A stretch of DNA of 64,000 nt from Lepidostoma basale (Eukaryota; Arthropoda; Insecta; Trichoptera; Lepidostomatidae). Where the stretch lies: contig JAHDVF020000843.1 of NCBI GenBank assembly GCA_022606425.2, positions 310,001 to 374,000 on the forward strand. Direction: 5' to 3'. The translations under genes and the position numbers were made by a program. A model generated the notes under the pieces. It saw only the letters and a list, made by a program, of their open reading frames with translations. It did not search any database and was not told where the DNA came from. Shown here piece by piece: positions 1-9,377 of the stretch (its first letter is position 1; each line of letters opens with the position of its first letter).

Positions 1-101
1 ATGCCGCCTGCTATCGTGGAACGCATCTCAATCCGATAGGGTGTTTGTTACTATTCCTACTGCCAACACGCCATCGTCTATGACCACCCTGTATATACCA
101 T

Positions 102-120
102 ACACACACACACACACACA
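102..120. repeat. (CA)n microsatellite
   Basis: A short uninterrupted CA dinucleotide run, followed by a CG/CA-rich stretch. The first 90 bases upstream are open in two frames but have no convincing splice sites, so they are not called as an exon. Confidence 0.8.
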
Positions 121-201
121 AGCGCGCACGTCACACATCTTACTCGTTCATTAAAGCATACATGTATACATGATTCACTAACCTCTTTTTGTTGCTACTA
201 G

Positions 202-336
202 ATATTCCCGACAACGACAGCATAATTGTTTTACCTACCGGCCATCAGAACCAACCTACCTCTGGTGACACCGGTGGGAAGAACAATTTGTTGAACGCGG
301 TCTCTTCGGAGATTTGTGTCTTTCATATTAGTCAAA
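202..336 (+). CDS. possible coding exon, gene unknown
   Basis: A pyrimidine-rich acceptor ending CTACTAG at 201 is followed by a frame open for about 45 codons, beginning IPDNDSIIVLPTG and continuing with a polar Gly/Asn/Gln-rich stretch. The best donor is GTACGT at 337, giving an exon that starts with two leftover bases and ends with one. It could be an upstream exon of the CAP-domain gene at 11677, but the phase at 336 does not match that exon's phase-0 start; a weaker donor at 300 would match. Bases 301-345 resemble a repeat near 5328-5372, which makes the 3' part doubtful. Function unknown. Confidence 0.3.
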
Positions 337-434
337 GTACGTTCAGAAGATATTGTTTTTATATATTATTTGTTATAATAAGAAAAAGCAAACGAATATT
401 TCAGTATCATTTTATATTCAAATATTGAATTTGT

Positions 435-562
435 TGTTTTGTGAGGAGTCAGAGAAATCGACGCGCGTGCATGACACGATGTATGAATGTTGAGGAATCG
501 AGAGAAATCAAAGTGTGGCAGTCCTTTCTTTCTGCCTACCCCTTCGGGGAGACGGCGTGATG
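435..562 (+). mobile_element. family A non-LTR retrotransposon, 3' end fragment
   Basis: About 130 bases matching the 3' end of the (GTTA)-tailed family seen in better form at 8583-9025 and 27655-28130. It includes the conserved end CCCCTTCGGGGAGACGG and then GTGATGG. The reading frame is broken. It is 5' truncated, as nearly all copies here are. Confidence 0.75.
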
Positions 563-609
563 GTTGGTTCGTTACTTTTTTAAGTATCCCAAATTTGCAG
601 GCAACCAAA

Positions 610-694
610 GGGCTAAAGAGAGGTGTGTCAGAATCGAGTAGTGTGGCGGTCCATTCTCTCTACCTACCACTTCAGGGAAACATAACTAACTAAC
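610..694 (+). mobile_element. family A 3' end fragment, second copy
   Basis: A second, more diverged copy of the same 3' end. The usual TTCG loop is TTCA here, and the fragment runs into a CTAAC repeat that belongs to the tail of the neighbouring inverted element. Confidence 0.55.
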
Positions 695-1756
695 TAAAAC
701 CATCACGCCGTCTCCCCGAAAGGGTAGGCAGAAAGAATGGACTGTCACACTTTTACTGATGCGGCACTCCATCCTTCTCTTTTCGCTCCGCGGGAGAAGC
801 GGTATGATGGGTTGCGAACTTCATCGCCACCAATAGGCATCTCCCGCGCACACTTCGATCGTCCGATACCCATAAAATAAATCTAAAACAAGTAATATAA
901 AATACAATGATATAAAATAAAATAACAAAATAAAAATAATTTAACACAAAATGTTCTTTTTAGATGGTGCACATATTGTCTATTTTATTTATGTTCCACG
1001 AATCCACCGTTTTTTTTTTAATTTAGCACATAATGTAATAACACATAATGTTTTTTTCGATGTTGCACATATACATTAGTTCTGATTTTGAAAATTTGGT
1101 TTGGTTCATATGGTGCTCCTGTCAATTAGGAGATATTTCGTGTATAAGTGGATTGTTTTGGTCAATTTGATTATTGCCGCTCTTTATGATAGTTATTTGT
1201 GCCAAAAAATACGTTTTTACTGTTTTGTTGTTAAAATTATATAAGTGTTTTCGTTTATAAAAAGAATTTTGACAGGTGTAAAAATAAATTTTTCATTTGT
1301 TCCAATGACAATTTGAATAAATTCTTCAATGATATTTTTAAGTTCTTGCTGGTGTTGGATTGTTTTAAGTGCCTAATTACAGTAAATAAAATAAAAACAG
1401 TGGATAACGTGGAATAAAAATGAAATAAACACAAATGTCCGGATCGTCCAGCTGACGACAAGTACACCATCTAAAAGAACATTATGTGTTAAATTATATT
1501 TCTTTGTTATTTTATTTTATATCATTGTATTTCAGATAATTTGTTTTAGATTTATTATGTAGACGTTGAACGATCGAACTGTGCGCGGGAGATGCCTGTT
1601 GGTGGCGATGAGGTACGCAACCCATCACACCGCGTCTCTCGCGATGGCGAAAAGAGAAGGATGGAGTGCCGCATCGATTAAAGTGTGGCAATCCATTCGT
1701 TCTGCCTACCCCTTCGGGGAGACGGCGTGATGGTTAGTTAGTTAGTTAGTTTTGCA
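686..1756. mobile_element. two head-to-head copies of a non-autonomous element with family A ends
   Basis: Both outer ends carry the family A 3' terminus, CTAAC repeats with CATCACGCCG on the left and the reverse complement with (GTTA)n on the right. About 300 bases at each side are inverted copies of each other, containing CCAATAGGCATCTCCCGCG. The right half (1756 back to about 1080) is colinear with the single copy at 12895-13570, so that copy is near full length at about 680 bases; the left half is partial. No long reading frame is present. This is a non-autonomous element using the family A tail, probably moved by its enzyme (inference). Confidence 0.65.
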
Positions 1757-1985
1757 CATGTTGACATGGACGATCCGGACTTTTGTGTTTATTTAATTTA
1801 TGTTACACGTATCCACCGTTTTTTAAATTAGCTTTAATTAGGCACTTAACCAGCAAGAACTTGAAAATAATATTGAAGAAATTATTCAAATTGTCATTGG
1901 AACAAATGAAAACCTTTTTTTTTTGTATTAATAACTTTAGAAGAGTTTCCTTGAAATTCATGTTTAGGGATCCTTTTTTTATCTC
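1757..1985 (+). mobile_element. partial third copy of the non-autonomous element
   Basis: Shares GACGATCCGGAC, the following A/T-rich stretch and ATTGTCATTGGAACAAATG with the copies at 1080-1750 and 12895-13570. It directly follows the (GTTA) tail of the previous copy and fades out near 1985. Confidence 0.6.
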
Positions 1986-2517
1986 GGGCGCAATACTTGA
2001 CCCAATACGCCACAGAACGCGCGTTATGGAGCCGCATTGCCGATTTTTTTTTATGAAAAAACCCTCAAAATGTAATAGGGAGAAAACGAATTTTAAAATT
2101 CTCCAACATTTGCCTAAATTACCCTAAATTGAGGTCTAAAACACAAAATTCTTCTAGAAAACATATTATAATTTTACTTACTCAACTTTTTTTTTCTTTT
2201 AATTTCGGTTTTGCAACAGCATTTAATTATAAAAGTATACTTATTTTGGTGCATTTAATAAAGGGCAAAATTGAAAGCTGCGCGCGCACCCTGTTACGGA
2301 AGTGCGACATGATGAAGTTAGCCATCAATGATAAATAACAGCCGGACATTTCATGAGGAAATTCATAGAGTTCGATGTTTCAATTCTAGAGAATGGTTTG
2401 CATTAAATGTTCTTAACGTACCATTTGGGCATGTTTAATGTGGTAATTCCCCATTGCTTTCCACATTTTTATATACCTAATATTTAAACCCAATTACTGT
2501 ATACGAATTTTTAGATA
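1986..2517. other. AT-rich spacer, nothing recognised
   Basis: No supported gene, RNA or repeat boundary was seen. Short open frames here have low-complexity, AT-driven composition. Confidence 0.5.
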
Positions 2518-2668
2518 TTGATTCTCGTTACATCTGATAGGTAGCTAATCTATCGCTATTTTTATTGTCACGTAAATTCTACACCAGACCAAAAGAATCG
2601 AACTCGGGACCATCGGTGTGACAGTCATACTCTAGACTCTTGACACTCTGCCACAAAGGTCGCTTTTT
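2518..2668 (-). mobile_element. tRNA-derived SINE, family 1
   Basis: On the - strand it has an A-box-like TGGCAGAGTG and a B-box-like GAGTTCGATTC, followed by a body containing GTGACAATAAAAATAGCGATAGA, shared with the copies at 63100-63240 and 57527-57656. An internal deletion follows the B box. It is too degenerate to be a functional tRNA. Confidence 0.65.
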
Positions 2669-3142
2669 TCAATATAAACAATGATTTATTCAACATAAAT
2701 AAAACATTTTATCTGTGGAACAAAAAAAAAAGTAAGCAGTTTTCAAAGTTTTCAAGTCGAATGCTGTAATTCTAAATTTAAATTTATCGGAAAGAAACTC
2801 TGTTTTAGGTTATGTCACGTTCCACCATCTTCCCTATCCAATGTCACCCGTCGATTTTATCTTGAAAAAGTTTCCGAGGCAAAGTTTTTAACAGTTTTTT
2901 TTAGATTTTACTTTTAGTGAAATTTAATCTTGTTTCCAAACTAACTCTAAAGTTTCTTAAACAATTTCTGGCACGTTTTTGCGCACGACAGATAACTGAA
3001 ACGTGATATATCTTGGGATAGTAACGTGAATGAATGCGTCATTACATAATTATGAAATGGTCATTACCGTGATCGCGCATATACAACACATATACTTGAA
3101 TAGTAAAAGACACCCATGTTTGGTTTCGTAAAATGGATAAGA
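2669..3142. other. AT-rich spacer
   Basis: No gene or recognisable repeat was found between the SINE and the 16-bp minisatellite. Confidence 0.45.
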
Positions 3143-3447
3143 GTGTATCATACTAAGCGTGTGTCATGCCAAGCGTATGGCATACTAAGCGTGTGGCATG
3201 CCAAGTGTGTTTCATGCCGAGCATGTTTCATGCCAAGCGTGTGGAGTGCCAAGCATATGCCATACCAAGCTGTGGCATGCCAAGCGTGTGGCATGCCAAG
3301 CGTGTTTCATGCCAAGCGTATGGCATGCCAAGCATGAGTCATGCCAAGCGTGTGGCATGCCAAGCGTGTGGCATGCCAAGCGTGTGGCATGCCAAGCGTG
3401 TGGCATGCCAAGCGTGTGGCATGCCAAGCGTGTGGCATGCCAAGTGC
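3143..3447. repeat. 16-bp minisatellite, about 19 units
   Basis: Tandem units of consensus GTGTGGCATGCCAAGC. Each unit contains the 10-base palindrome TGGCATGCCA. The 3' units are nearly identical and the 5' units are diverged (TCATACTAAGC, TTTCATGCCGAGC). Because 16 is not a multiple of three, all frames cycle over 48 bases, which creates long open frames on both strands with Cys/His/Ala repeats. These are not genes. Confidence 0.95.
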
Positions 3448-3514
3448 ACATGTAGGAAATAATGGCATCAACAGGAATCTTTGAGGTATATCAGTCATCA
3501 TAATCATCATATAT

Positions 3515-3590
3515 CATAATCATCTCATCTACTTGCTCCAAATTTTCACCATTCACGCTTATGTTGCAGACTGTCATGATTTTGAATAAA
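3515..3590 (-). mobile_element. family A RT fragment
   Basis: The - strand encodes TVCNISVNGENLEQVDE, matching TVCNISVNEENLEQVRE in the long copy at 46993-48519, just upstream of the conserved YLGSMFT region. Only about 75 bases remain. Confidence 0.6.
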
Positions 3591-3714
3591 ATAAACTTGC
3601 CCAATTCTAATATAATTTGTAATGTACGAGTACATTTAATCTTTTCAGTTCCAATAATGGTGTAATATATCAAAAAAACTCTCTCGAAGTAATATAAATT
3701 TGCTGACCTGCGTT

Positions 3715-4095
3715 TTTCATTAAATTAATACCACTATTCCGGTCGACGTAATGGCGGAATACGTTTTAAAAAGTCTTTATTTTAAATTATTCAGCAATTT
3801 CGCTTAAAGTAACCTTCAAATCGGCAATTTCGCAGCACAAGATGGCGCCTGTTAATCTCGAACTTTTACCGCCATCACCAATGTCTTTCAAATAATCGTT
3901 ATTTACGCTATTTTTTTTCGAGCCGGAGCGCGGGAAACCGCTTAAAATAGACCGCCCTTCGAGGGTTGAAGTTTTCCAATTAGGGAACAGTATTCGGCGG
4001 GAATGGGCGCCATCTGACAGATCATTTGTTTCGAATTCGTTTGTTTTTAAGCTTTATCCGATTCTGCTATCCCCCAGAGAGGTAAATTTTGTTTT
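3715..4095 (+). promoter_or_regulatory. possible promoter and non-coding first exon
   Basis: A locally CpG- and GGCG-rich island within AT-rich DNA, with several GGCGCC and CCGC motifs. It ends in CCCCCAGAGAG followed by GTAAAT, a plausible 5' splice site near 4081. No coding frame with an ATG precedes the site. It lies upstream of the CAP-domain gene on the same strand and could be its alternative start; this is inference only. Confidence 0.2.
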
Positions 4096-4221
4096 TGCTC
4101 ATTATTGGATTCTTAATTTAAAATGCGATATTTGATGCCTGTTTTTTAAATTGTTTTTTTTTATTTTATTTCGGAAAGTAATTAATTTAAAGAATAATCT
4201 TTTGTTTAGAGATCAAATTAC

Positions 4222-4480
4222 ATATCGCCTCTTTGCGAGAATAACGTGACATTTCGAAAAAAAAGTGTTTTTTTATTCGATAATCAAAACCGCAGTGTTC
4301 AACTTTATTTTCTACAAAAACATGCTATTTTTAAAGTGAAAAACAGAGAATTTATGAGGGAAAGAGACAACACAACAGCGGTATATTATGTTGTCACGTT
4401 GTCTCTTTCAGACGGGTAGGTATCTTGTTTCATTTTTAAATTTTTCGAGATAAATCGTTATTCTCGCAAAGAGGCGATAT
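4222..4480. mobile_element. MITE-like element with 25-bp terminal inverted repeats
   Basis: Ends ATATCGCCTCTTTGCGAGAA and its reverse complement, about 25 bases matching. A second internal inverted repeat (GAAAGAGACAAC / GTTGTCTCTTTC) sits around 4361-4410, so the element can fold into a nested hairpin. No coding capacity. Confidence 0.7.
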
Positions 4481-4734
4481 TTGCTTTATGACGTTTTATC
4501 TAGTAGAACAGCTATTTCGACATTGTATGCAATCTACATAACTTAATCTGTATATAAAAATGAATGTTTGTCTGTTTGTCTTCAATGTTCTCGAAAATTA
4601 CTGAACCAATTTTGCTGAAAATATCACAGTTTTTTTTTATTAGTCCCAGAAAGGTTTTGAGAGTAGTTTGAACGAAATCCAATATCTAAAACTGTGGCTA
4701 TTACGTTTTGTCAAGTTCTGTCAAGTTGTATTGA

Positions 4735-4850
4735 GGTTAGCCCATAGATCACTCCGGCAGACAGTGTAACAATCATACTGCCATACCCGGGAATCGAACC
4801 CGGAACTTTCTGTATGGCAGTCATAGCTCTGTGTTGTGTTGAATATATCT
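4735..4850 (-). mobile_element. SINE family 1, diverged copy
   Basis: The - strand reads GTTCCGGGTTCGATTCCCGG, a near-perfect tRNA T-arm/B box, followed by ATTGTTACACTGTC as in the copy at 63100. The acceptor and D arm expected of a real tRNA are missing. Confidence 0.55.
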
Positions 4851-5235
4851 ATATCACATTACGGTAACATTATTTCAAGGGTACCCAGAGCGTTCAAGTT
4901 TACAAGTGCCTCACACCAGACTATGGTGCAAATTCTCTATGAGAATGTGCCAGCCATAGATTTGGCATCTGCCCAACCCGACGAATAAAATATCGCTCAT
5001 TTTCGTGCGTTGGCGAGAGCGTTATAGACACAGTGGCCATTGTTAAATTGTTTACTAGAGCAGGGAGGATTGCCAACTTGAGAACAAAAAAGTGTAATCC
5101 GATTTAGCTTAGGCAAAGTTTTAGCTTAGATACTGTAACAGTAAAATGATATATTCACGAAGATTTTTTTGTAAGGCTCATGCTTTCAGAGTACATGAAT
5201 ACATAACATACACCTATTAATTTTTACCGCTATTT
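4851..5235. other. spacer, nothing recognised
   Basis: No supported feature seen. Confidence 0.4.
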
Positions 5236-5327
5236 TTACATACGTGTGGGTTGCACTTTCATAGGGGTAGCCAGGGATTGTGGTTAATAAGACTCTTGTT
5301 TTTTTTATTAGCTATTTTATTTAGTCT
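5236..5327 (+). repeat. 88-bp direct repeat, copy 1
   Basis: Begins ACATACGTG and contains GGTTGCACTTTCATAGGGGT, ending AGCTATTTTATTTAGT. A second copy with about six differences lies at 6047-6135, so the two flank an 0.8-kb segment in direct orientation. Confidence 0.8.
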
Positions 5328-5548
5328 CCTCGGAGATCGACGTCTTTCATGTTAGTGAAAGTACGTTCAGGGGACAGATACTCTTGACTTTGGAAAGTAT
5401 CTTGTCTTCCTAATGTCGAACCATCACTAATGCGTTCCTGGTATTATGTTGTATGTGTATAATATTTGACCTGTACTCAATAGATGCCTTAAACATTTAT
5501 GCTGTTTGTAATGTCTTTTGAGTAAATAAACTGATTTGATTTGATTAG
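5328..5548 (+). mobile_element. retroelement-like 3' tail
   Basis: Ends in AATAAACTGATTTGATTTGATT, the type of short A/T-rich tail repeat common at insect LINE and SINE ends. Its first 45 bases resemble 301-345 of this window. No coding domain is recognised. Confidence 0.4.
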
Positions 5549-5551
5549 TTA

Positions 5552-5728
5552 TATGGGTGTTTTTTTTAGAGGTTTGGTTTTTAAACTGGCAACATTGTTT
5601 CTACAGACTATCTATTCGACAGGTGACAGTTGATTTGTAGTCAGTACGTTTAGCCATTTCACCCAGTTGCTCAATAAAGATGTCGAAAATTGGACTTCAC
5701 ATAAATGTATCCCTATAAAAACACCCTT
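5552..5728 (+). mobile_element. short deletion derivative of a Tc1/mariner-like transposon
   Basis: Left end GGTGTTTTTTTTAGAGGT plus GGCAACATTGTTTCTACAGA are shared with the longer copy at 19062-19573. The right end AAAAACACCC is the inverted terminus. Almost all coding sequence has been lost. Confidence 0.65.
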
Positions 5729-5748
5729 TATGTAACAATGTATATAAG

Positions 5749-6049
5749 AGTATTTTTTTTAGAAGTATACAAATTCTAAATAAATAAATAAAATTCATTA
5801 AAATAATATTAATGTTTATGTAATGGCTTTATTTAATAGATATTTTTATGCTATTATTATTTAAATATGATTTTGGGCATATAAGCGCCACGGCTAGCTC
5901 GAATGAATCGCAATTTTCGACAACTTTATCGAGCAACTGGGTGAAATGGCAATACATACTGATTACAAATCAACTGTTAACTGTCAAATTGACAGTCTGT
6001 AGAAACAATGTTGGCAGTTTAAAAACCAAACCTCTAAATAAAACAACAC
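5749..6049 (-). mobile_element. second derivative of the same transposon, inverted
   Basis: The reverse complement carries the same 5' end (GGTTTGGTTTTTAAACTGCC-type region and ACTGTCAATTTGACAG) and the same 3' end as the 19-kb copy. With the element at 5552-5728 it forms an inverted pair separated by about 20 bases. Confidence 0.65.
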
Positions 6050-6135
6050 ATACGTGGGGGTTGCACTTTCATAGGGGTAGCCAGGGATTGTGGTGATTAA
6101 AACTCTTGTTTTTTTTTAGCTATTTTATTTAGTTA
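6047..6135 (+). repeat. 88-bp direct repeat, copy 2
   Basis: Near-identical to 5236-5327 from ACATACGTG through AGCTATTTTATTTAG. Confidence 0.8.
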
Positions 6136-6379
6136 CTTTGCTGACGCTGTCGAAGATAACCATCTGGAACATAAAGATGGATAGCCTCCAAGATAACGGA
6201 GTTCTCAAAGAATCCCCTGATAAGTCTGAAGAAATGGTTAAGTGTGCACCCATCTCTTCTTATCTGCAAACTATTGGTCCCCAGCATGCCCAAGAGGAAT
6301 GCAGTGGGATAAAACCACGGATAGCTACCAAACTCCCTCATGTAGAGATATCTCAGAAATCATTTCTGAACCCTCTCTA

Positions 6380-6740
6380 ACATGAGCGAGTATCTCGCCT
6401 CGTGAGGACTCCATATCACCGAACCACACTCGAGCCGGCTCCGGACCAATGAGTTATACAAAATTCGCAAAACATAGGGATTCTTGAAAACTCTACCAGT
6501 TCGGAGAATAAATCCCAACAATTTCAGTGCAACTCCACATATTCTCTCAATGTGAGTATGGAAGCGTATTCCAGGCGGACGGACCTGTCACCGGAAAGCC
6601 CGATCTCTTGAATGGGTCCGAGGATTGCGCTTTGGCTTCTAATCTGCCTATTTCTGAGGAGTTAGCTGATCGAAGCGTAGATTGCCGCAAGTTATGGCTA
6701 TCAGCAATACAAATTTCAGATATATAGGCTGGTGCCATTT
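6380..6740 (-). mobile_element. LINE RT C-terminal fragment, family H
   Basis: The - strand encodes ILYNSLVRSRLE followed by further C-terminal RT sequence, and in another frame APAYISEICIADS with TGPSAWNTLP. These are the typical C-terminal motifs of Jockey/CR1/L2-type LINEs (family knowledge). Frameshifts and stops separate the pieces. It is a dead copy; 6136-6380 may be an upstream part but is not recognisable. Confidence 0.6.
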
Positions 6741-6865
6741 TGTGAAGCGCTAAAAACCGTCCAGCATAGTTTATACTGAATTCTTTCAGGACACTTTCAG
6801 GACACAGCGAAGATCTTTGGGGAACGTATAGATTTAGTTCTGCTAGTATTCTTGGATTGGAAATA

Positions 6866-6990
6866 CCTCCGGATAATGGATTAATTGTATCTCAATAGAG
6901 ACGAAGATGCAATTTGGAATATGGTGATCGAGGTGTTTACAGGACCGGTGTCATTGGTTGGGTTAAGTGCACGCTCTCCTCGTGGGAATA
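6866..6990 (+). mobile_element. fragment of fold-back family R
   Basis: Shares TAATTGTATCTCAATAGAGA, GGAATATGGTG and CATTGGTTGGGTTAAG with the complete element at 31696-32084. Only one arm is present. Confidence 0.6.
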
Positions 6991-7463
6991 ATTTGTAATA
7001 TCATTGAGCACCAGCAAGGATCATAATTTTTTTAAACCAGTAAAGTTACTAAATATTAGTTATGGTTGAAAATATACACAAGTAGAGTTTTTGGGGATAA
7101 CTTTTGTTTATTGCCGGGCATCCGTGCGATCCCAAATGAATTACGAATGGAAATCGTAATCGAATCGGGCATACTAAATTGAATTTATCGTTTGACAACA
7201 TATTTTTCGGCTAACGGTAAAATTTGTGGATTAATAGTTGAAATAAAAGGAATCTTTCTCGGTATTAGATTTGTTATGATCATAGTATTATAAAAGTGTC
7301 CACAGGCTCAATAATAATAATAATATGCTAACTTCTAAAGCGCCGTTTTTGTGATGTAATCACCTCAAGGGCGTATTAAGACGTGTTTTAAATCTAAAAA
7401 ATCTAAATGTGACCGCTTAAAAAGCGATCGGTTAAAAAGTATAGTAGAACAAAGTATAAGTGT
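6991..7463. other. AT-rich spacer with a short (AAT)n run
   Basis: Contains an ATAATAATAATAAT stretch near 7309-7325. No gene seen. Confidence 0.45.
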
Positions 7464-7730
7464 TTAAATTGGGTATGAAATATGAAAAAGATGGGTTTTC
7501 AATTTAGATCTGAAATCTGTCGGATCATTTATGCATCTGAGGTGTGAAGGGAGATTGTTCCAAGCTGATGGACCGGCTACCGCGAACGCTCGATCCCCGA
7601 AATTTGTACTGGGGCAACGCTTCGGCTCAACCAATCTTCCTATTGCTGAGGAGTTCGCCGAGCGAAGTCCGGATTTCCTTGAATTTAGGCTGTCCGTTAT
7701 ACAGAGTTCAGATATATAACTTGGTGCCAT
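7464..7730 (-). mobile_element. LINE RT C-terminal fragment, family H
   Basis: An open frame of about 88 codons on the - strand: APSYISELCITDSLNSRKSG, then GDRAFAVAGPSAWNNLPSHL and TDFRSKLKTHLF near the end. This is the standard terminal signature of L2/CR1/Jockey-type LINE ORF2 proteins. It is closely related to, but not identical with, the copy at 6547-6738. Confidence 0.7.
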
Positions 7731-7839
7731 TCCATGTAGCGCTTTGAAGACTGTCCAGCAGAGTTTATACTGGATTCTTTCTGGACTTTTAAGCCAGTGA
7801 AGTTCTCCTTTTAAGCCAGTGAAGCCTCAAGTGTACACA

Positions 7840-8288
7840 GAGGTCCATGGAAAGACAGATTGATACTTGGTGTGAGCTTGCGTGACCGCATGAGAAATGA
7901 AGAAATCAGACGCCGCACCAGGGTTGCTGACGTCATGGACCGAGTGGCAAAATTGAAAAAGCAATGGGCTGGACACTTGGCTAGACAGGGTGGCAACAGA
8001 TGGACACCCAGGATACTCAGTTGGAGACCAGCTGAGTATCCTGGGTAGCAAGGCAGTAGTGATAGGATAGCTTGCGTAACCGCATAAGGCAGTAGTAGCA
8101 ACAGCAGACCAAGCGACAAGGCGAAGTGTCGGAAGGCCACCGATGAGATGGACCGATGATATTGTCAAAAGGGTTGGAAAATCTTGGATACAAAGGGGGC
8201 AGGATAGAGGCGAGTGGAGGAAATTGGAAGAGACCTATATCCACCAGTGGAGGGAAGAAGGCTAGCAAAGAAGAAGAAGAAAATGAAG
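7840..8288 (+). mobile_element. family B non-LTR RT 3' fragment with AAG-rich tail
   Basis: Encodes ILGVSLRDRMRNEEIRRRTR and KKQWAGHLAR, the RT-distal region also found at 9399-9737 and 56641-56904. A duplicated GGATACTCAGTTGGAGACCA-type segment breaks the frame near 8010-8040. It ends in an AAGAAGAAGAAGAAA tail at about 8262-8283, which fixes the + orientation. 5' truncated. Confidence 0.7.
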
Positions 8289-8442
8289 TAGAATTATAAT
8301 CGATTGAAAATAACAAGAGGGTATATATTACATAGAAAACTGACTTCGGTGTGGAATTTCGCAGGATTGTAGTACCCCCTTAATGTTGGACATAGTCAAC
8401 GTAAAAAAGCGCAATAATCAGGTAATCAGGTGGTAATCAAAC

Positions 8443-8620
8443 CGGGAGGTGGTCTAGAGGATAGAACGTTTGGCTCCTGATCCAGGGGGCATGGGTTCAA
8501 GCCTGGACACGACCAGATTCCTTCATCATAATAAAGAGCTATTTTCTGCTCACATTGAAGATTGTAAAATAAATTCTAATATCATTGATGTAAATCCTTA
8601 AAGAAGGATGAAAGTAGAAT
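8443..8620 (+). mobile_element. tRNA-derived SINE, family 2
   Basis: Has a possible A box (GGAGGTGGTCTAGAGG) and a B box (GGGTTCAAGCC) about 40 bases apart, then ACGACCAGATTCC, TTTTCTGCTCACATTGAAGA and an A/T-rich 3' part. The same body occurs inverted at 43060-43290. Not related to SINE family 1 outside the Pol III boxes. Confidence 0.6.
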
Positions 8621-9025
8621 AAATGCATCGCTTAGACGAATGTGTGGATACTCTGTGTATGATAGAGTGTCGAATGAAAATATAAGAAGTGAATGCGGTG
8701 CGAATGATGGTGTCATGAACAAAATAATGAAAGGATCATTAAGATGGTTTGGACATATGGAAAGAATGAATGAAGAAAGAATGGTAAAAAAATTATATGT
8801 TAATGATGTAAATGGAACCAGAAATAGAGGAAGACCGAGGAAAACGTGGCACGATCAAATAAATCAAATATTGAATGTCGGCCATGTGAGGAGTCAGAGA
8901 AATCGACGCGCGTGCATGACACGATGTATGAATGTTGAGGAAGCGAGAGAAATATGTCAGGAAAGAAATGTGTGGCAGTCCATTCTTTCTGCCTACCCCT
9001 TCGGGGAGACGGTGTGATGGTTAAT
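8583..9025 (+). mobile_element. family A 3' fragment with open RT C-terminus
   Basis: An open frame of 125 codons from 8640 encodes the RT-distal domain: LRWFGHMERMNEERMVKKLY, RGRPRKTWHDQINQIL and the terminal SILSAYPFGE. This C-terminal domain follows the RT fingers/palm/thumb in the longest copy. CCCC-TTCG-GGG at 8996-9006 is the 3' hairpin. It is 5' truncated in the ESRINA region and its (GTTA) tail is decayed. Confidence 0.8.
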
Positions 9026-9059
9026 TGGTAAAAAATCGATATTTCATGGAACATATAAA

Positions 9060-9377
9060 ATCCACTGGAATATTTATAGATCTCGTATAATTCTGAGTGC
9101 GAGTGAAATTAATTAATCCCCTTTCTAAACTAAAAATTTCCCCCTCGCCACTCGTACGAGTACCTACCCACTTAAGTACCTAAATAGTATTTGAGTAGTT
9201 AGGCAGGTACTCGTATCGCGGCTCTTGAAGTTCGCTAAACTTAAATTAACTTCATTTAGAATTTGATCGAATATCTGCAGAGCAAACATCGCCCTGTCTA
9301 GGCTTAAAGTTGTGTTTGTGATTTAACTCTTCCAAACTTGAATTTTGTTGTTAATAAGCTTGGAGTTAGGTACTCAA
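9060..9377. other. spacer with GTACGAGTACC-type repeats
   Basis: Several short direct and inverted copies of CGAGTACC/GGTACTCG. No gene seen. Confidence 0.4.

Noticed and set aside
1..90. Possible coding exon at the window start
   Set aside because: Open in two frames but with no acceptor inside the window and no donor that fits the phase of the next candidate exon.
3116..3510. Long overlapping Cys/His/Ala-rich open frames on both strands
   Set aside because: They are by-products of the 16-bp tandem repeat, which has no stop codons in most frames.
4770..4815. tRNA T-arm on the - strand
   Set aside because: Only the T-arm region is present, embedded in a SINE-like body.
7811..8316. - strand open frames over the family B fragment
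   Set aside because: The + strand carries recognisable RT residues and the AAG tail; the - strand frames are shadows.
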